Assembly (NCBI GenBank): GCA_016185755.1
Contig: JACPMX010000004.1
Span: forward strand, 62,001 to 126,000
Length of the DNA: 64,000 bases
Source of the DNA: Candidatus Woesearchaeota archaeon
GTDB lineage: Archaea; Nanobdellota; Nanobdellia; Woesearchaeales; GW2011-AR4
Direction: 5' to 3'
Part shown: positions 40,982-49,801 of the stretch, in pieces
Position numbering within the stretch: the stretch's first letter is position 1
Layout of the letters: each line of letters opens with the position of its first letter
Notes under the pieces: model-generated
What the model was told of the DNA's origin: nothing
The model's database searches: none
What the model saw: the letters and a program-made list of their open reading frames with translations, nothing else
Position numbers and translations under genes: made by a program

Positions 40982-41695
40982 TTATTGATTGGTTATCTGT
41001 TTTCTTATCTTTGCCTCGTCAGCCCTTGCACCTATTTTCCTGAAAAAATTTGAGATATTCCTTATGTCTCTTTCAAGATATTCATTTGCCCTTGAGCTTT
41101 CAAGCGTTGTGCACTGTGAAAAATCAATAAAGACCGGCTTTTCGTTAAAGTTCAGAATGTTGAAGGCTGACAAGTCAGCGTGCACAAAGCCTGCTTTGTA
41201 AAGCCTTTTGATATTGATTATTATATTGTCCAAAAATTCCCGGGGGTTTTTTGGGATTTTGTCTTTCAGCTTTGGCGCTATGGCATCATCCCCGATGAAT
41301 TCCAGCACGAGCACATTGTTTGAAAATGTCAAAGGCGTCGGGACGCTTACATTGGCTTCCCTTGCCTTGAGCAGGTTCCTGTATTCCCGCTGCACCCAGG
41401 AAAAAATGATGTTTCTTTTTCCTTTCTTGAGGTTGATAAATCTTGGGTCATCCTTTATGTAGTCAAGCATCCTGTTGAAGTCGGATGTTTCCAGCCTGTA
41501 TATCTTGACCATGACCTTTGATCCGTCTTTCCTTAATGCGGAAAATACATTGCTTTCCTTGCCTATGGATATAGGGCTTTCCAGGCCTTCAAAATGCCCC
41601 TGGCTTATGAGCTTGTACACTGTCCTCTGCGTGAACTGGTCGAAAACATCCCCCCAGGTCTTGAAATCCTCCCTCGGCTTTGATTTTTTGGCCAT
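40982..41695 (-). CDS. RIO1-type serine kinase
   Basis: 237 residues. ATP-binding ISIGKESNVFSALR, catalytic KIYR Lys, catalytic loop FVHADLSAFNIL, and metal motif FIDFSQ, all RIO1-like. Helps final 40S/30S-type subunit maturation together with the KH protein. TATA region and divergent leader lie at 41700-41800. Confidence 0.93.
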   Translation of the reverse strand: MAKKSKPREDFKTWGDVFDQFTQRTVYKLISQGHFEGLESPISIGKESNVFSALRKDGSKVMVKIYRLETSDFNRMLDYIKDDPRFINLKKGKRNIIFSWVQREYRNLLKAREANVSVPTPLTFSNNVLVLEFIGDDAIAPKLKDKIPKNPREFLDNIIINIKRLYKAGFVHADLSAFNILNFNEKPVFIDFSQCTTLESSRANEYLERDIRNISNFFRKIGARADEAKIRKQITNQ

Positions 41696-41866
41696 TTTTA
41701 TATGGAAATGAGCCTTTTATTTTAAGCCTATTTAAAGGATAATATACTACTCTACAATAGTTAAAGACCGAAAGATTTAAATACTAGTTCCATTATATAG
41801 TAGTAACATTTAAGTTGGGGGTTTCATACTTATAGCTTTTGAAATCGTTATCACCTCTTTTTCCCT

Positions 41867-41892
41867 GGCAGGGCTTCGCAAGAGGCTTTGCC
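41867..41892. repeat. Hairpin 11 base pairs, upstream of dnaG leader
   Basis: GGCAGGGCTTC (41867-41877) and GAGGCTTTGCC (41882-41892) pair over 11 positions (three G-U on one strand) with a GCAA loop. It lies between RIO1 (divergent) and the small RNA candidate; a tttttcc stretch precedes. It could end transcripts of the minus strand or be an RNA element. Confidence 0.4.
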
Positions 41893-41944
41893 GGGGTTTT
41901 ATATTCTAAACAAACATTTATATACCCCCTTATCATACTAGATA

Positions 41945-42030
41945 AAAGCCCGTCACGAGAGTACCAAATGGAGCTCACGATGAAAATCAAGCAATGAGCT
42001 TTGGGGTTAGTGTCACGGGCTGCAATTATT
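41945..42030 (+). ncRNA. Candidate small structured RNA before dnaG
   Basis: A TATA box TTTATATA (41917-41924) lies ~25 bases before AAGCCCG. The transcript would fold: AGCCCGT (41947-41953)/ACGGGCT (42015-42021); CCAA (41964-41967)/TTGG (42001-42004); AGCTCA (41972-41977)/TGAGCT (41995-42000); GAT-GAAA-ATC (41979-41988). Helices stack with an internal loop on both sides of the second helix, in the manner of an H/ACA guide hairpin, though no clear ACA box follows. It has its own promoter, and no frame. A guide RNA or another small RNA is possible. Confidence 0.5.
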
Positions 42031-42139
42031 ATCAAAAAAGCATTAGGACAAGCTTATCATTATTATCACTCATTAATTTAAGTTTGATAGACATTCAGTA
42101 GATAATTTTAGTAACTTGTTCTAAAAGCTAAAATCAGGG

Positions 42140-42286
42140 GAAGCTATTATGTTCACCAGTTCAGCTTATTCAATGACGAACTTTGTCGACTAGATAGCTT
42201 CTTCTATAAATTCGTGGAATTGAACAAAGTGAAGTTCCACTTGATTAATGTGTCAACTGACTTTTCAGTTGGGAGGATTGATTAAA
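42140..42286 (+). promoter_or_regulatory. Structured dnaG leader with hairpin beside ribosome site
   Basis: Three helices follow in a row: GAAGCTAT (42140-42147)/ATAGCTTC (42194-42201) around AGTTC/GAACT (42158-42162/42178-42182); GTGGAA/TTCCAC (42214-42219/42235-42240); and CAACTGA-CTTT-TCAGTTG (42254-42271). The last hairpin abuts the GGGAGG ribosome site (42271-42276) ten bases before the ATG at 42287. Such an array could tune dnaG translation. It is the only unexplained leader in the window. No ligand can be guessed. Confidence 0.45.
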
Positions 42287-43528
42287 ATGGGTAAAATAAG
42301 CCCGGTAGCGGCAAAGTATATTGTTCATGCGAATATAGATATCGAAGGGGTAGTTGACAGGCCTGATGTTATAGGGGCTATTTTCGGCCAGACAGAAGGG
42401 CTGCTTGGCTCGGACCTTGAGCTAAGGGAGCTTCAAAAGTCAGGCAGGATAGGGAGGATAGAGGTCAACACAGAAACAAGGACAGGAAAGACAAAAGGAA
42501 CTATCATCATACCATCTTCTTTGGACAAGGCTGAAACATCAATTGTAGGCGCAGCCTTGGAAATCATACAGAGGATAGGGCCATGCAATGCAAAAATCGA
42601 GGTCTTCAACATAGAAGACGTCAGGATAAGCAAGAGAAGCATGGTTGTTGAAAGGGCAAAGGAGCTTCTCAAGAGAATGATGGAAAACACAATGCCTGAT
42701 TCACAGGAGCTTGCCGACGAAGTTACAGCCTCTGTAAGGGTAATGGAGATTGTTGAATACGGAAAAGACAGGCTTCCAGCAGGGCCTTCAATTGACGAAA
42801 GCGACGAAGTCATAGTAGTTGAAGGAAGGGCAGATGTCCTTAACTTGCTTAAGCATGGCTTCAAGAACGCAATTGCGCTTAACGGAACATCTGTACCCGA
42901 AACCATAGTTGATCTTTGCGGAAAGAAGGTTGTGACTGCCTTTGTCGATGGGGACAGGGGTGGAAATCTCATAATCAAGGAGCTTACATCAGTTGCTGAC
43001 GTTGATTTTGTGACAAAAGCGCCTGATGGCAAGGAAGTCGAGGAAATAACGAAGAAGGAAATCCACAAGGCATTGAGAAGCAGGATTTCAGGGGAGCAGG
43101 CAAAGCTTGAGCTGTCCAGGGAGCCTGAAAGGACATCCATGGAGCTTGTAAAGAGGCATCCCCACCAGCAGCAGTTCCACAGGCCGATGCAGCAGAGGCC
43201 GTACCCTCCGGCTCCGATGAGAAGGCCTCCTCAAATATCAGGCGAGGAGAAAAGCGCGTTCAAGTCAATGATAGAGGAGCTTATAGGCACAAAGGGCGCT
43301 GAAATACTGGACAGCAAGCTTTCGGTCCTTGGGAAAGTGCCGGTAAGCGAGATACACACTGCGCTTAAAAGCATCCACAATGCCCATGCCGTTGTATTTG
43401 ACGGCAGCATAGAAAGGGACATTGTGAAGGCTGCAGAGGAATCCAATGTCAAGTTCCTGGTCGGCATGGACTCAAAAGTCAGGCCGAACGAGACAAGGGT
43501 CAATTTGCTGACTGTGAATGAATTATAA
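42287..43528 (+). CDS. dnaG: Archaeal DnaG-type primase
   Basis: About 413 residues. The ATG at 42287 follows GGGAGG and matches the usual MGKISPVAAKYIVHA start; an in-frame ATG at 42248 is inside the leader hairpins. TOPRIM: EVIVVEGRADVLNLL (Glu) and AFVDGDRGGNLI (DxD). In archaea this protein associates with the exosome and can make primers. The leader is unusually long and structured. Confidence 0.94.
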   Translation: MGKISPVAAKYIVHANIDIEGVVDRPDVIGAIFGQTEGLLGSDLELRELQKSGRIGRIEVNTETRTGKTKGTIIIPSSLDKAETSIVGAALEIIQRIGPCNAKIEVFNIEDVRISKRSMVVERAKELLKRMMENTMPDSQELADEVTASVRVMEIVEYGKDRLPAGPSIDESDEVIVVEGRADVLNLLKHGFKNAIALNGTSVPETIVDLCGKKVVTAFVDGDRGGNLIIKELTSVADVDFVTKAPDGKEVEEITKKEIHKALRSRISGEQAKLELSREPERTSMELVKRHPHQQQFHRPMQQRPYPPAPMRRPPQISGEEKSAFKSMIEELIGTKGAEILDSKLSVLGKVPVSEIHTALKSIHNAHAVVFDGSIERDIVKAAEESNVKFLVGMDSKVRPNETRVNLLTVNEL

Positions 43529-43642
43529 TTTTATTTTTTATTTATTTAATATCGAAAAACTGGTCACCTCTAGCGCGCTGCATTTAGAGATCATTAAGGA
43601 TTTTTTAAATTAAGTTTAAATTGAATGTTAAAATCATTAATT

Positions 43643-44698
43643 CTAAACCAAGCTCTTTGACAAACCAGTATCGCATTCAGGCATTTTATTCATTTTGCAG
43701 AAATTGCTCTTGATTGTTTCGGCAGTGTGCACTCCGCTGAACTTTACCCTGTTGTTGACTAGAAATGCGGGAAAATTCTTGATTCCAAGCTCTATTGTAA
43801 GGGTATCTGTTGATGCATGTTTTTCGAAGTTGATTTCAAAGGCATCTAAAAATTCCCTGAGGTTTTTCTCTGCTTTGGCGCTTGCGTTGTCATTGGGTAT
43901 CGCAAAAAAGTCCAGCCTGTTCGGAATAAGCTCCCTTTTAAAGTAAAAATTCGGGGCTGCAACATCCTCGCTAAGAACGTAGCTTTCATTTTTCTTTGTG
44001 AATATGCGCTTCAGCTTGGCATAGTTTTCACTCTTGGTTATGTTTTCATCCAGCACGTACATCGGAAGCGCATTTGCATCAAATTTCTGCGCCATTCCCC
44101 TGCCTTCAGCAGTATTGTAATCGGCTTCTTTTGCATTCAGAGGGCCAAGCCATCCCTCCAGTATCCTAAGTATCCTGCCTGTGTCGCAGTTGAAGCAGCT
44201 GCCCCTGTCATTCAGCACAACAACATTTATTTTTTGAGCTTCAGGAGCCGGGATTGTTTTATTTTGGGCTTTTGGCCCATTATTTATAAGCGAATACGCG
44301 AAGAATGCGGCAAGCATCAAAACAACAAAAACAACGGCATATTTGAAGAATTTGCCGTCTTTTTCTATGGTTTCTGTTTTCGGTTTTTCGTAAGACTGCT
44401 CTTGCTTTTGCTCTTGGGCCGGGTTAGCATGCTTTTCTTCATCCTGGATTGCCTTTAATTTTATCTTTTCCTCTGTTTTTGGCTCAATTGCCTCGTCTTT
44501 GGCTTCCGGCTTCTCTTCAGCCGTTTCTTTTTTCTCCTGGACTGATTTCTTCTCCGATTTTTCGATTTCCCTGAGTTTTTTCTCTATCCTGCCGCTTCCT
44601 TTTTCAAATTCTTCCCTGCTTATGACTTCCGCGTCAAAGCTTTCCTTCAGGAACTTCAGCTCCTGCTCTAGCCTCTCTTTTTGGTTTTTATCGTCCAT
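43643..44698 (-). CDS. Membrane-anchored thioredoxin-like protein
   Basis: 351 residues. An N-terminal coiled coil (residues 1-120, Glu/Lys-rich), one span (FAVVFVVLMLAAFFAYSLIN, here ~125-145), then an outer region: NDRGSCFNCDTGRIL (Cys pair) with a cis-Pro-like NALPMYVLDENI, and a second half ending FPAFLVNNRVKFSG, suggesting two thioredoxin-like folds. Perhaps a thiol-disulfide or redox sensor facing outside. Family uncertain. Confidence 0.6.
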   Translation of the reverse strand: MDDKNQKERLEQELKFLKESFDAEVISREEFEKGSGRIEKKLREIEKSEKKSVQEKKETAEEKPEAKDEAIEPKTEEKIKLKAIQDEEKHANPAQEQKQEQSYEKPKTETIEKDGKFFKYAVVFVVLMLAAFFAYSLINNGPKAQNKTIPAPEAQKINVVVLNDRGSCFNCDTGRILRILEGWLGPLNAKEADYNTAEGRGMAQKFDANALPMYVLDENITKSENYAKLKRIFTKKNESYVLSEDVAAPNFYFKRELIPNRLDFFAIPNDNASAKAEKNLREFLDAFEINFEKHASTDTLTIELGIKNFPAFLVNNRVKFSGVHTAETIKSNFCKMNKMPECDTGLSKSLV

Positions 44699-44816
44699 AG
44701 AACCCTGGCGATGGCAGGAACATAGTTATAAATAAATCTTTCTAATAAGCTCCTTGTTTTTTGTTACTATCTAGTTTCACTAAAAGCATTTATAATTTCA
44801 TGCCAAAAGTGATGAT

Positions 44817-46133
44817 ATGTATGACATTCTGATAGGCAGGAGCGAGGCTGACAAGGAAAAACATGGAATTACGGGCTCGATATTACTTGGGAAGCATTAT
44901 GTAAAGATGGGCCAGACTGTTTCTCTTTCAAACAATGTGTATCTTGATGTCTCCAAAAGCCATGTTATGTTTATAGTTGGCAAGCGCGGCAGCGGCAAAA
45001 GCTACACGATGGGGGTAATTGCAGAGGGAATTTATGACTTGCCGGAATCGGTAAAAAGCAACCTTGCGGTCGTAATGCTCGACACAATGGGGATATACTG
45101 GACCATGAAATACCCGAACAACAAGGAAAAGGAATTGATTGATTCATGGGGGCTTGAGAGCAGGGGAATAAATGTGCAGATTTTCACTCCAAAAGGCTTC
45201 TACAATGAATACAAGGAAAAAGGAATTCCAACTGACTTTCCTTTCTCAATCAAGACGAGCGAAATCAATGCAGAAGAATGGTGCATGATTTTCAATGTGG
45301 CAATAACAGAGCCGATAGGTATTTTGATTGAAAGGACCATAAACAACCTGAAGGAAGAAAATGCTGACTATGACATAAAAGACATTGTAAAGTCCCTTGA
45401 ATCCGATGAGCGCTCTGAAAAAGGCATTAAGGACGCTGTTGAAAACCGGTTCTTGGTCGCTGAAAAATGGGGATTGTTCAGCAGCGAGGGCACTTTGATT
45501 GAGGACCTCGTCATACCGGGCCAGATAACTGTTCTGGATGTAAGCGCCTATACGACAACAGCAGGGGCTGAAAACCTGAGAAGCCTGGTCATAGGGCTTG
45601 TTGCGCAGAAGCTGTTCGTCCAGAGAATGGTTTCAAGAAGGGCTGAAGAGGAAGCGGCAATAACAGAGGAAATTCATTTTTTCGAGGAAGAGGGGGAAGG
45701 AAAAAAAGAGCCTATTGTGTGGCTCATAATTGACGAGGCGCATGAGTTTTTGCCGAGCAAGGGAAAGACTCCTGCAACTTTGCCACTGATGACAGTCCTA
45801 AGGGAAGGAAGGCAGCCGGGAATTTCACTTGTATTGGCTTCGCAGCAGCCCGGCAAGATCCACTCAGATGTCATAACCCAGTCCGATATTGTAATAGCGC
45901 ACAGGATAACTGCAAATATTGATGTCCAGGCCCTAGGAGGCCTGATGCAGAGCTACATGAGAGAAGGCCTTGACAAGCAGCTTAATTTATTGCCTTCAGA
46001 AGAGGGCGCAGCGATTGTCTTTGACGATGTGAACGAGAAATTGTATCCAATAAGGGTAAGGCCAAGATACACATGGCATGGTGGAAGTGCGCCAAGCGCA
46101 TTGCCTAAGGAAAAGAAAGTGTTTGAGTTTTGA
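44817..46133 (+). CDS. HerA-like ATPase
   Basis: 438 residues. Walker A KRGSGKSYTMGVIAEG, Walker B WLIIDEAHEFLP, arginine-like EAHRITANIDVQALGG and C-terminal beta part. HerA hexamers pump DNA for end resection with NurA; neither NurA nor Mre11/Rad50 is here, so a DUF87 relative with other use is possible. A tttataat at 44789-44796 lies ~25 bases before the ATG (leaderless). Confidence 0.88.
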   Translation: MYDILIGRSEADKEKHGITGSILLGKHYVKMGQTVSLSNNVYLDVSKSHVMFIVGKRGSGKSYTMGVIAEGIYDLPESVKSNLAVVMLDTMGIYWTMKYPNNKEKELIDSWGLESRGINVQIFTPKGFYNEYKEKGIPTDFPFSIKTSEINAEEWCMIFNVAITEPIGILIERTINNLKEENADYDIKDIVKSLESDERSEKGIKDAVENRFLVAEKWGLFSSEGTLIEDLVIPGQITVLDVSAYTTTAGAENLRSLVIGLVAQKLFVQRMVSRRAEEEAAITEEIHFFEEEGEGKKEPIVWLIIDEAHEFLPSKGKTPATLPLMTVLREGRQPGISLVLASQQPGKIHSDVITQSDIVIAHRITANIDVQALGGLMQSYMREGLDKQLNLLPSEEGAAIVFDDVNEKLYPIRVRPRYTWHGGSAPSALPKEKKVFEF

Positions 46134-46156
46134 TTAAATTTTAATTATCCATTTAA

Positions 46157-46678
46157 ATGATTTATAAAATATCTAAAGATAACAAATATAGGTATGTTAT
46201 AGGAGAAGAAAGCCAGAATCCTCTTTTTGTATTAGGAATAAATCCAAGTACTGCAACTGATGTTGATTTTGATACAACAATTAAGAAAGTTAAAAAATTT
46301 TCCCTGTTCAATAAATTTAATGGTTGGATAGTATTAAATATTTATCCTCAAAGAGCGAAAAAGCCCGATAAACTTGATGATTCTTTAAACGAAACACAAC
46401 ATATTGAAAACATAAAAGAAATAACAGAAATAATAAGCAGATATAAACACCCTACAATTTGGGCTGCTTGGGGTAATACAATTCTCAAACGTTATTATTT
46501 AAAAAAATGCCTAGTTGAAATCAAAAACTCAATAAGTATGTCAAAACCGAACTGGATATCCCTAGGAGATAAAACACAAAAGAATCATCCAAGACATCCT
46601 TCAAGGCTACCATATAAATCAAAAAAAGAAGAATTTGATATAGACAATTATATTAAAAATACTTTAAAAATCATGTAA
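46157..46678 (+). CDS. DUF1643 family protein
   Basis: 173 residues. LFVLGINPSTATDVDFDTTI and GWIVLNIYPQRAKKP are the DUF1643 signature, with SLGDKTQKNHPRHPSRLPY near the end. Function unknown. It stands alone in a small accessory strip between HerA and a toxin-antitoxin pair; base composition is more AT-rich than HerA, hinting at transfer. Confidence 0.87.
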   Translation: MIYKISKDNKYRYVIGEESQNPLFVLGINPSTATDVDFDTTIKKVKKFSLFNKFNGWIVLNIYPQRAKKPDKLDDSLNETQHIENIKEITEIISRYKHPTIWAAWGNTILKRYYLKKCLVEIKNSISMSKPNWISLGDKTQKNHPRHPSRLPYKSKKEEFDIDNYIKNTLKIM

Positions 46679-46798
46679 GTCTATAGCTTCTTAAACCACT
46701 CCCCCCTTGTTCAATTATTATATTATTGATATAAAACACTTTCAAAAACCGCAACCTTTATATATCAATTGCTATCATATACTATACAGGTGATTATT

Positions 46799-47113
46799 AT
46801 GGAAACTGAGCAATTCAATATAAGGATGCCAAAGGAGTTGGTGCAGGACTTGGATATAATCTCAAAGCTGCTGAAAGTGAACAAGTCAGAATGGGTAAAG
46901 ACAAAGCTGGCCGAAGAAGTGCACGAGGAGAAAAACAAGCTTTTGATGGAATTGAGCACTTTGTACGCCAAAGGGATGATTAGCAAGGAAAAAATAGAAA
47001 AATTGGTTGGAAAAGACATTGCTGATGAAATGGAGTCTATCAAAGTTATTGCTGAAAAAAGCGTCAAACATGGCTTAGAATATGGCAAAAAGCTCAGAAA
47101 ACTACATTCTTGA
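46799..47113 (+). CDS. vapB: Antitoxin with ribbon-helix-helix domain
   Basis: 104 residues from ATG 46799, after a gtgattatt stretch; an upstream Met (46769) lies in the promoter. FNIRMPKELVQDLDIISKLL is a ribbon-helix-helix DNA-binding domain. The C-terminal helix would grip the toxin. It overlaps the PIN gene by 32 bases. TATA-like tttatatatc is at 46757-46766, ~35 bases before the ATG. Confidence 0.83.
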   Translation: METEQFNIRMPKELVQDLDIISKLLKVNKSEWVKTKLAEEVHEEKNKLLMELSTLYAKGMISKEKIEKLVGKDIADEMESIKVIAEKSVKHGLEYGKKLRKLHS

Positions 47114-47582
47114 TACTTCTGCACTAATCAGCTTGGAAAGTATCAATATTTTAGAAAGAGTATTATCGTTATTTTCAATTATAACAACAAACTCTGCGAT
47201 TAAAGAACTGGAAGAATTTGCAAAGCATGATGATAAATATGGCAGAATTGCAAAAAATATTCTCAAGCACAAAAGTGAATTTACAATAGAATCCTGTGAA
47301 ATAAAAGAATCAATAAAATACGTAGAATCAACTGATAATGAGCTTTATAATCTGTCATTAAAAAAGCAGCTGCCATTAGTCACAGATGAAACAAAATTGG
47401 TCCATCATACCAGACATAAAATTGAAGTGTATTTTAGCCCTGTTTTTCTTATTCTTTTGTTAAAATCTGGACATTTATCAAAGGAAAAGGCATTAGAACT
47501 TTTGGAAGAATTAAGAAATATTAGAAACTGGAGAAACAATATCATTTATTTAATAACTAAAAACCAACTAGAAAAGCTTTAA
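47082..47582 (+). CDS. vapC: PIN-domain toxin
   Basis: 166 residues. YILDTSALISLESINI (Asp), STDNELYNLSLKK (Asp/Glu) and LVTDETKLVHHT (Asp) hold the PIN acids. Overlap of 32 bases with the antitoxin argues for coupled synthesis. Probably an RNase. Convergent with another PIN-like gene at 47579-47959. Confidence 0.85.
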   Translation: MAKSSENYILDTSALISLESINILERVLSLFSIITTNSAIKELEEFAKHDDKYGRIAKNILKHKSEFTIESCEIKESIKYVESTDNELYNLSLKKQLPLVTDETKLVHHTRHKIEVYFSPVFLILLLKSGHLSKEKALELLEELRNIRNWRNNIIYLITKNQLEKL

Positions 47583-47959
47583 CCCGATTTCTTCAAAATA
47601 TCTTCTGAATTGGCAATTTCCAATCCAAACCTTTTTTTAAGCTCTTCTTTCCTTTTCAGCATTCTTTCATTTTCTGTAACAAAAAAGTCAATTTTCGCAT
47701 TCATTACTGCATTAATATATTGCATAAAGCTATCGCTTCCAAATTCGTCATAAAACATATCCTTATATTTTTTATTATACTCGTTCTCTGTAAAAAGATT
47801 TTCTTCAAAAGCTTGCTTTAATATGTTCTCTTTTTGTAAATGTACCTTATAATTAATTCTTTCCAAAATTTTCATTCCAATAGGCTTAGGCAGATTTAAC
47901 AATTTTTTTATGAGTTTTGGCTCTATCACTACAAAGTTTTTATGTTCGTCTTTTTTCAT
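47579..47959 (-). CDS. PIN-like protein without visible partner
   Basis: 126 residues. The last third, DFFVTENERMLKRKEELKKRFGLEIANSEDILK, reads like the C-terminal half of a PIN domain (second and third acids), but the N-terminal acid is not in a normal position. It may be a degenerate or non-catalytic member. It overlaps the PIN toxin's stop by 4 bases in convergent orientation. Confidence 0.55.
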   Translation of the reverse strand: MKKDEHKNFVVIEPKLIKKLLNLPKPIGMKILERINYKVHLQKENILKQAFEENLFTENEYNKKYKDMFYDEFGSDSFMQYINAVMNAKIDFFVTENERMLKRKEELKKRFGLEIANSEDILKKSG

Positions 47960-47964
47960 GATTC

Positions 47965-48369
47965 CTAAAGCCTCTTAAAAAACTCCATCTTGTTCAATTG
48001 CAAAACTATCAAGATCAAAATAACTGCAATTGCCGTCATTAAATAATATCCAAGCCCGATTGCAATTCCGACCCCGGCCACTGCCCATATCGAAGCTGCT
48101 GTCGTCAGTCCGTGAACCTCGCTCTTTGACCTGAATATTGTTCCAGCTCCCAAAAATCCTATGCCGGTTGCAATGCCTGCTATTATCCTCGCAGCCTCGC
48201 CTGGAAGCGTTTCCAATGTCACCAAGACAAACAATGCAGAGCCCAGGCAGACAAGCATATGGGTCCTCACGCCTGCAGGCTTGTGCACAACTTCCCTTTC
48301 AATGCCGATAAATCCGCCTGCAATTACTGAAAGAACAAGCCTGAGCAATATCTCTGTAGACTCGATCAT
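47965..48369 (-). CDS. MgtC/SapB family membrane protein
   Basis: 134 residues. IAGGFIGIEREVVHKPAGVRTHMLV and TGIGFLGAGTIF are clear MgtC motifs, with four spans. The family helps growth at low magnesium in some bacteria; archaeal role unknown. ATG overlaps the next gene upstream by 4 bases. Confidence 0.9.
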   Translation of the reverse strand: MIESTEILLRLVLSVIAGGFIGIEREVVHKPAGVRTHMLVCLGSALFVLVTLETLPGEAARIIAGIATGIGFLGAGTIFRSKSEVHGLTTAASIWAVAGVGIAIGLGYYLMTAIAVILILIVLQLNKMEFFKRL

Positions 48370-48584
48370 TTTATGATTTTTTTCCTGTCCATTCTCAGCG
48401 GCCAGTCAGATGGCGCATAAGTCATTGATATCAGGGAAGCCACAAACATCAATGTGAAGAACAAAACAAGGGTGAATCCCCATGTCCTTGAATTCGGAAG
48501 GACATAAAAAGCAGAAATCAGGAATCCCACAATGCTGGTTATCATATACCCTCCCGACAGGGGGGCAACATTCAGTTCCTTCAT
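48366..48584 (-). CDS. Small two-span membrane protein
   Basis: 72 residues from the ATG at 48584, with ggtgatt just upstream; a GTG at 48593 is an alternative. Two spans with a short loop between (NSRTWGF). Translationally coupled to MgtC by ATGA overlap. No family known. Confidence 0.65.
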   Translation of the reverse strand: MKELNVAPLSGGYMITSIVGFLISAFYVLPNSRTWGFTLVLFFTLMFVASLISMTYAPSDWPLRMDRKKIIK

Positions 48585-48636
48585 TAAAATCACCTTTTTT
48601 GAATATCCTTGGCTTGGGCTTATTTAAACTTAACGA

Positions 48637-49764
48637 TTATCCCCTCATCATGAACTTCTCGACCATGCCTTTTGCTTTTTCCCTTCTGCTTTGATGCTCT
48701 TTAAGGAATTTGTTTATTACTTGGATTGTTATCTGCTTTAATTCGCCTGTAAGCATTTTCCCGGATTTGTAATCGTCATAAATCTTCTTCAATTGGGCGG
48801 AATCCTCCAAAAAGTAAGTCAAATATTGGTATGAAACGTCAATGTCCGGATTGCCGCCGTGCTTCCTGTGCTCTTCTGTAGTTTCTCTCCCGCCGGAAAA
48901 TGCATACTTGTTTATCTTGTTCCTGACCTGTTCCGGTGTTTCTGTTGTAAAGATTGTGGTGCTCTCAACAGAAGATGACATTTTTCCTTCCTGGTGCATT
49001 CCCTGCAGTCCCGGCAAAAACCTTGCGAGTATTGTTGCAGTCTTTGGGTAGCCTAATTTCGGGGCAACATCATTTGTAAGGAAAAAATGAGGCTGCTGGT
49101 CTATGGCGCATGGAATGAGGCAGTAAGTTGTCTTTCCTTCCAGTATTGTAGGCAGGAATGCAGGCACTGACTGCATCGAGGTGTAAAAAATCTCCCCCAA
49201 GTTGTTGGAATCAGTAAATCCAAATATCGATTTAGCTGTTGAAAAAGTTACTTTTTTTGCAATCCTGCATGCATGCTTGTACATCACTCCGGCATATTCT
49301 GTGTCCAGGAATATCCTTGTCTTTTTTGGGTCAAAGCCCACTGCAATTATGTCAAGTATGTTCTCATGCGCCCATTTCTTCGTGTCTTCAAGCGTCAGGT
49401 TCTCATTGAAGAGGAACTTTTCCTCGTCAGGAATCTGGAACAATAAATTGACATCAAATTTGTCCTGTAGCCATTTGCAGAAAATCCACGGCACAAGATG
49501 CCCAAGATGAACAGGGCCTGACGGCGCCCTTCCTGTGTAAAGGTAAAACTTGTTTTTCTTCTCAGCCTGGTCAAGAACCGTGTCAAAATAGGTATGGGCA
49601 AAAAATATTTTCCTTTTTAGGAAGTAATGAAGCTCGCCTGTGTGCTTTTCCATCCTTTCCAGTATCTTCTCATCCAGGGGCTTGACTCCAAACTCTTTTA
49701 TCAGCCTGTCATAGTCTATCTCGCCGCTGACTTCCCAAGGTGTCACCTTGTATTTTTTTGCCAT
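48637..49764 (-). CDS. trpS: Tryptophan-tRNA ligase
   Basis: 375 residues, archaeal/eukaryal type. HIGH-like PSGPVHLGHLVPW and KMSKS-like GKMSSSVES are intact. Charges tRNA-Trp. Start at ATG 49764. Sits before EamA and rpe on the minus strand, possibly one transcript. Confidence 0.94.
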   Translation of the reverse strand: MAKKYKVTPWEVSGEIDYDRLIKEFGVKPLDEKILERMEKHTGELHYFLKRKIFFAHTYFDTVLDQAEKKNKFYLYTGRAPSGPVHLGHLVPWIFCKWLQDKFDVNLLFQIPDEEKFLFNENLTLEDTKKWAHENILDIIAVGFDPKKTRIFLDTEYAGVMYKHACRIAKKVTFSTAKSIFGFTDSNNLGEIFYTSMQSVPAFLPTILEGKTTYCLIPCAIDQQPHFFLTNDVAPKLGYPKTATILARFLPGLQGMHQEGKMSSSVESTTIFTTETPEQVRNKINKYAFSGGRETTEEHRKHGGNPDIDVSYQYLTYFLEDSAQLKKIYDDYKSGKMLTGELKQITIQVINKFLKEHQSRREKAKGMVEKFMMRG

Positions 49765-49801
49765 TTTTGATGAATTTTTTTATTGTTATATAAATATTCT
49801 G

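Noticed and set aside
41793-42035. An 80-residue open frame on the minus strand over the RIO1-dnaG gap
   Set aside because: It crosses the TATA box, hairpin and small RNA candidate; the peptide has no family look and no ribosome site suits it.
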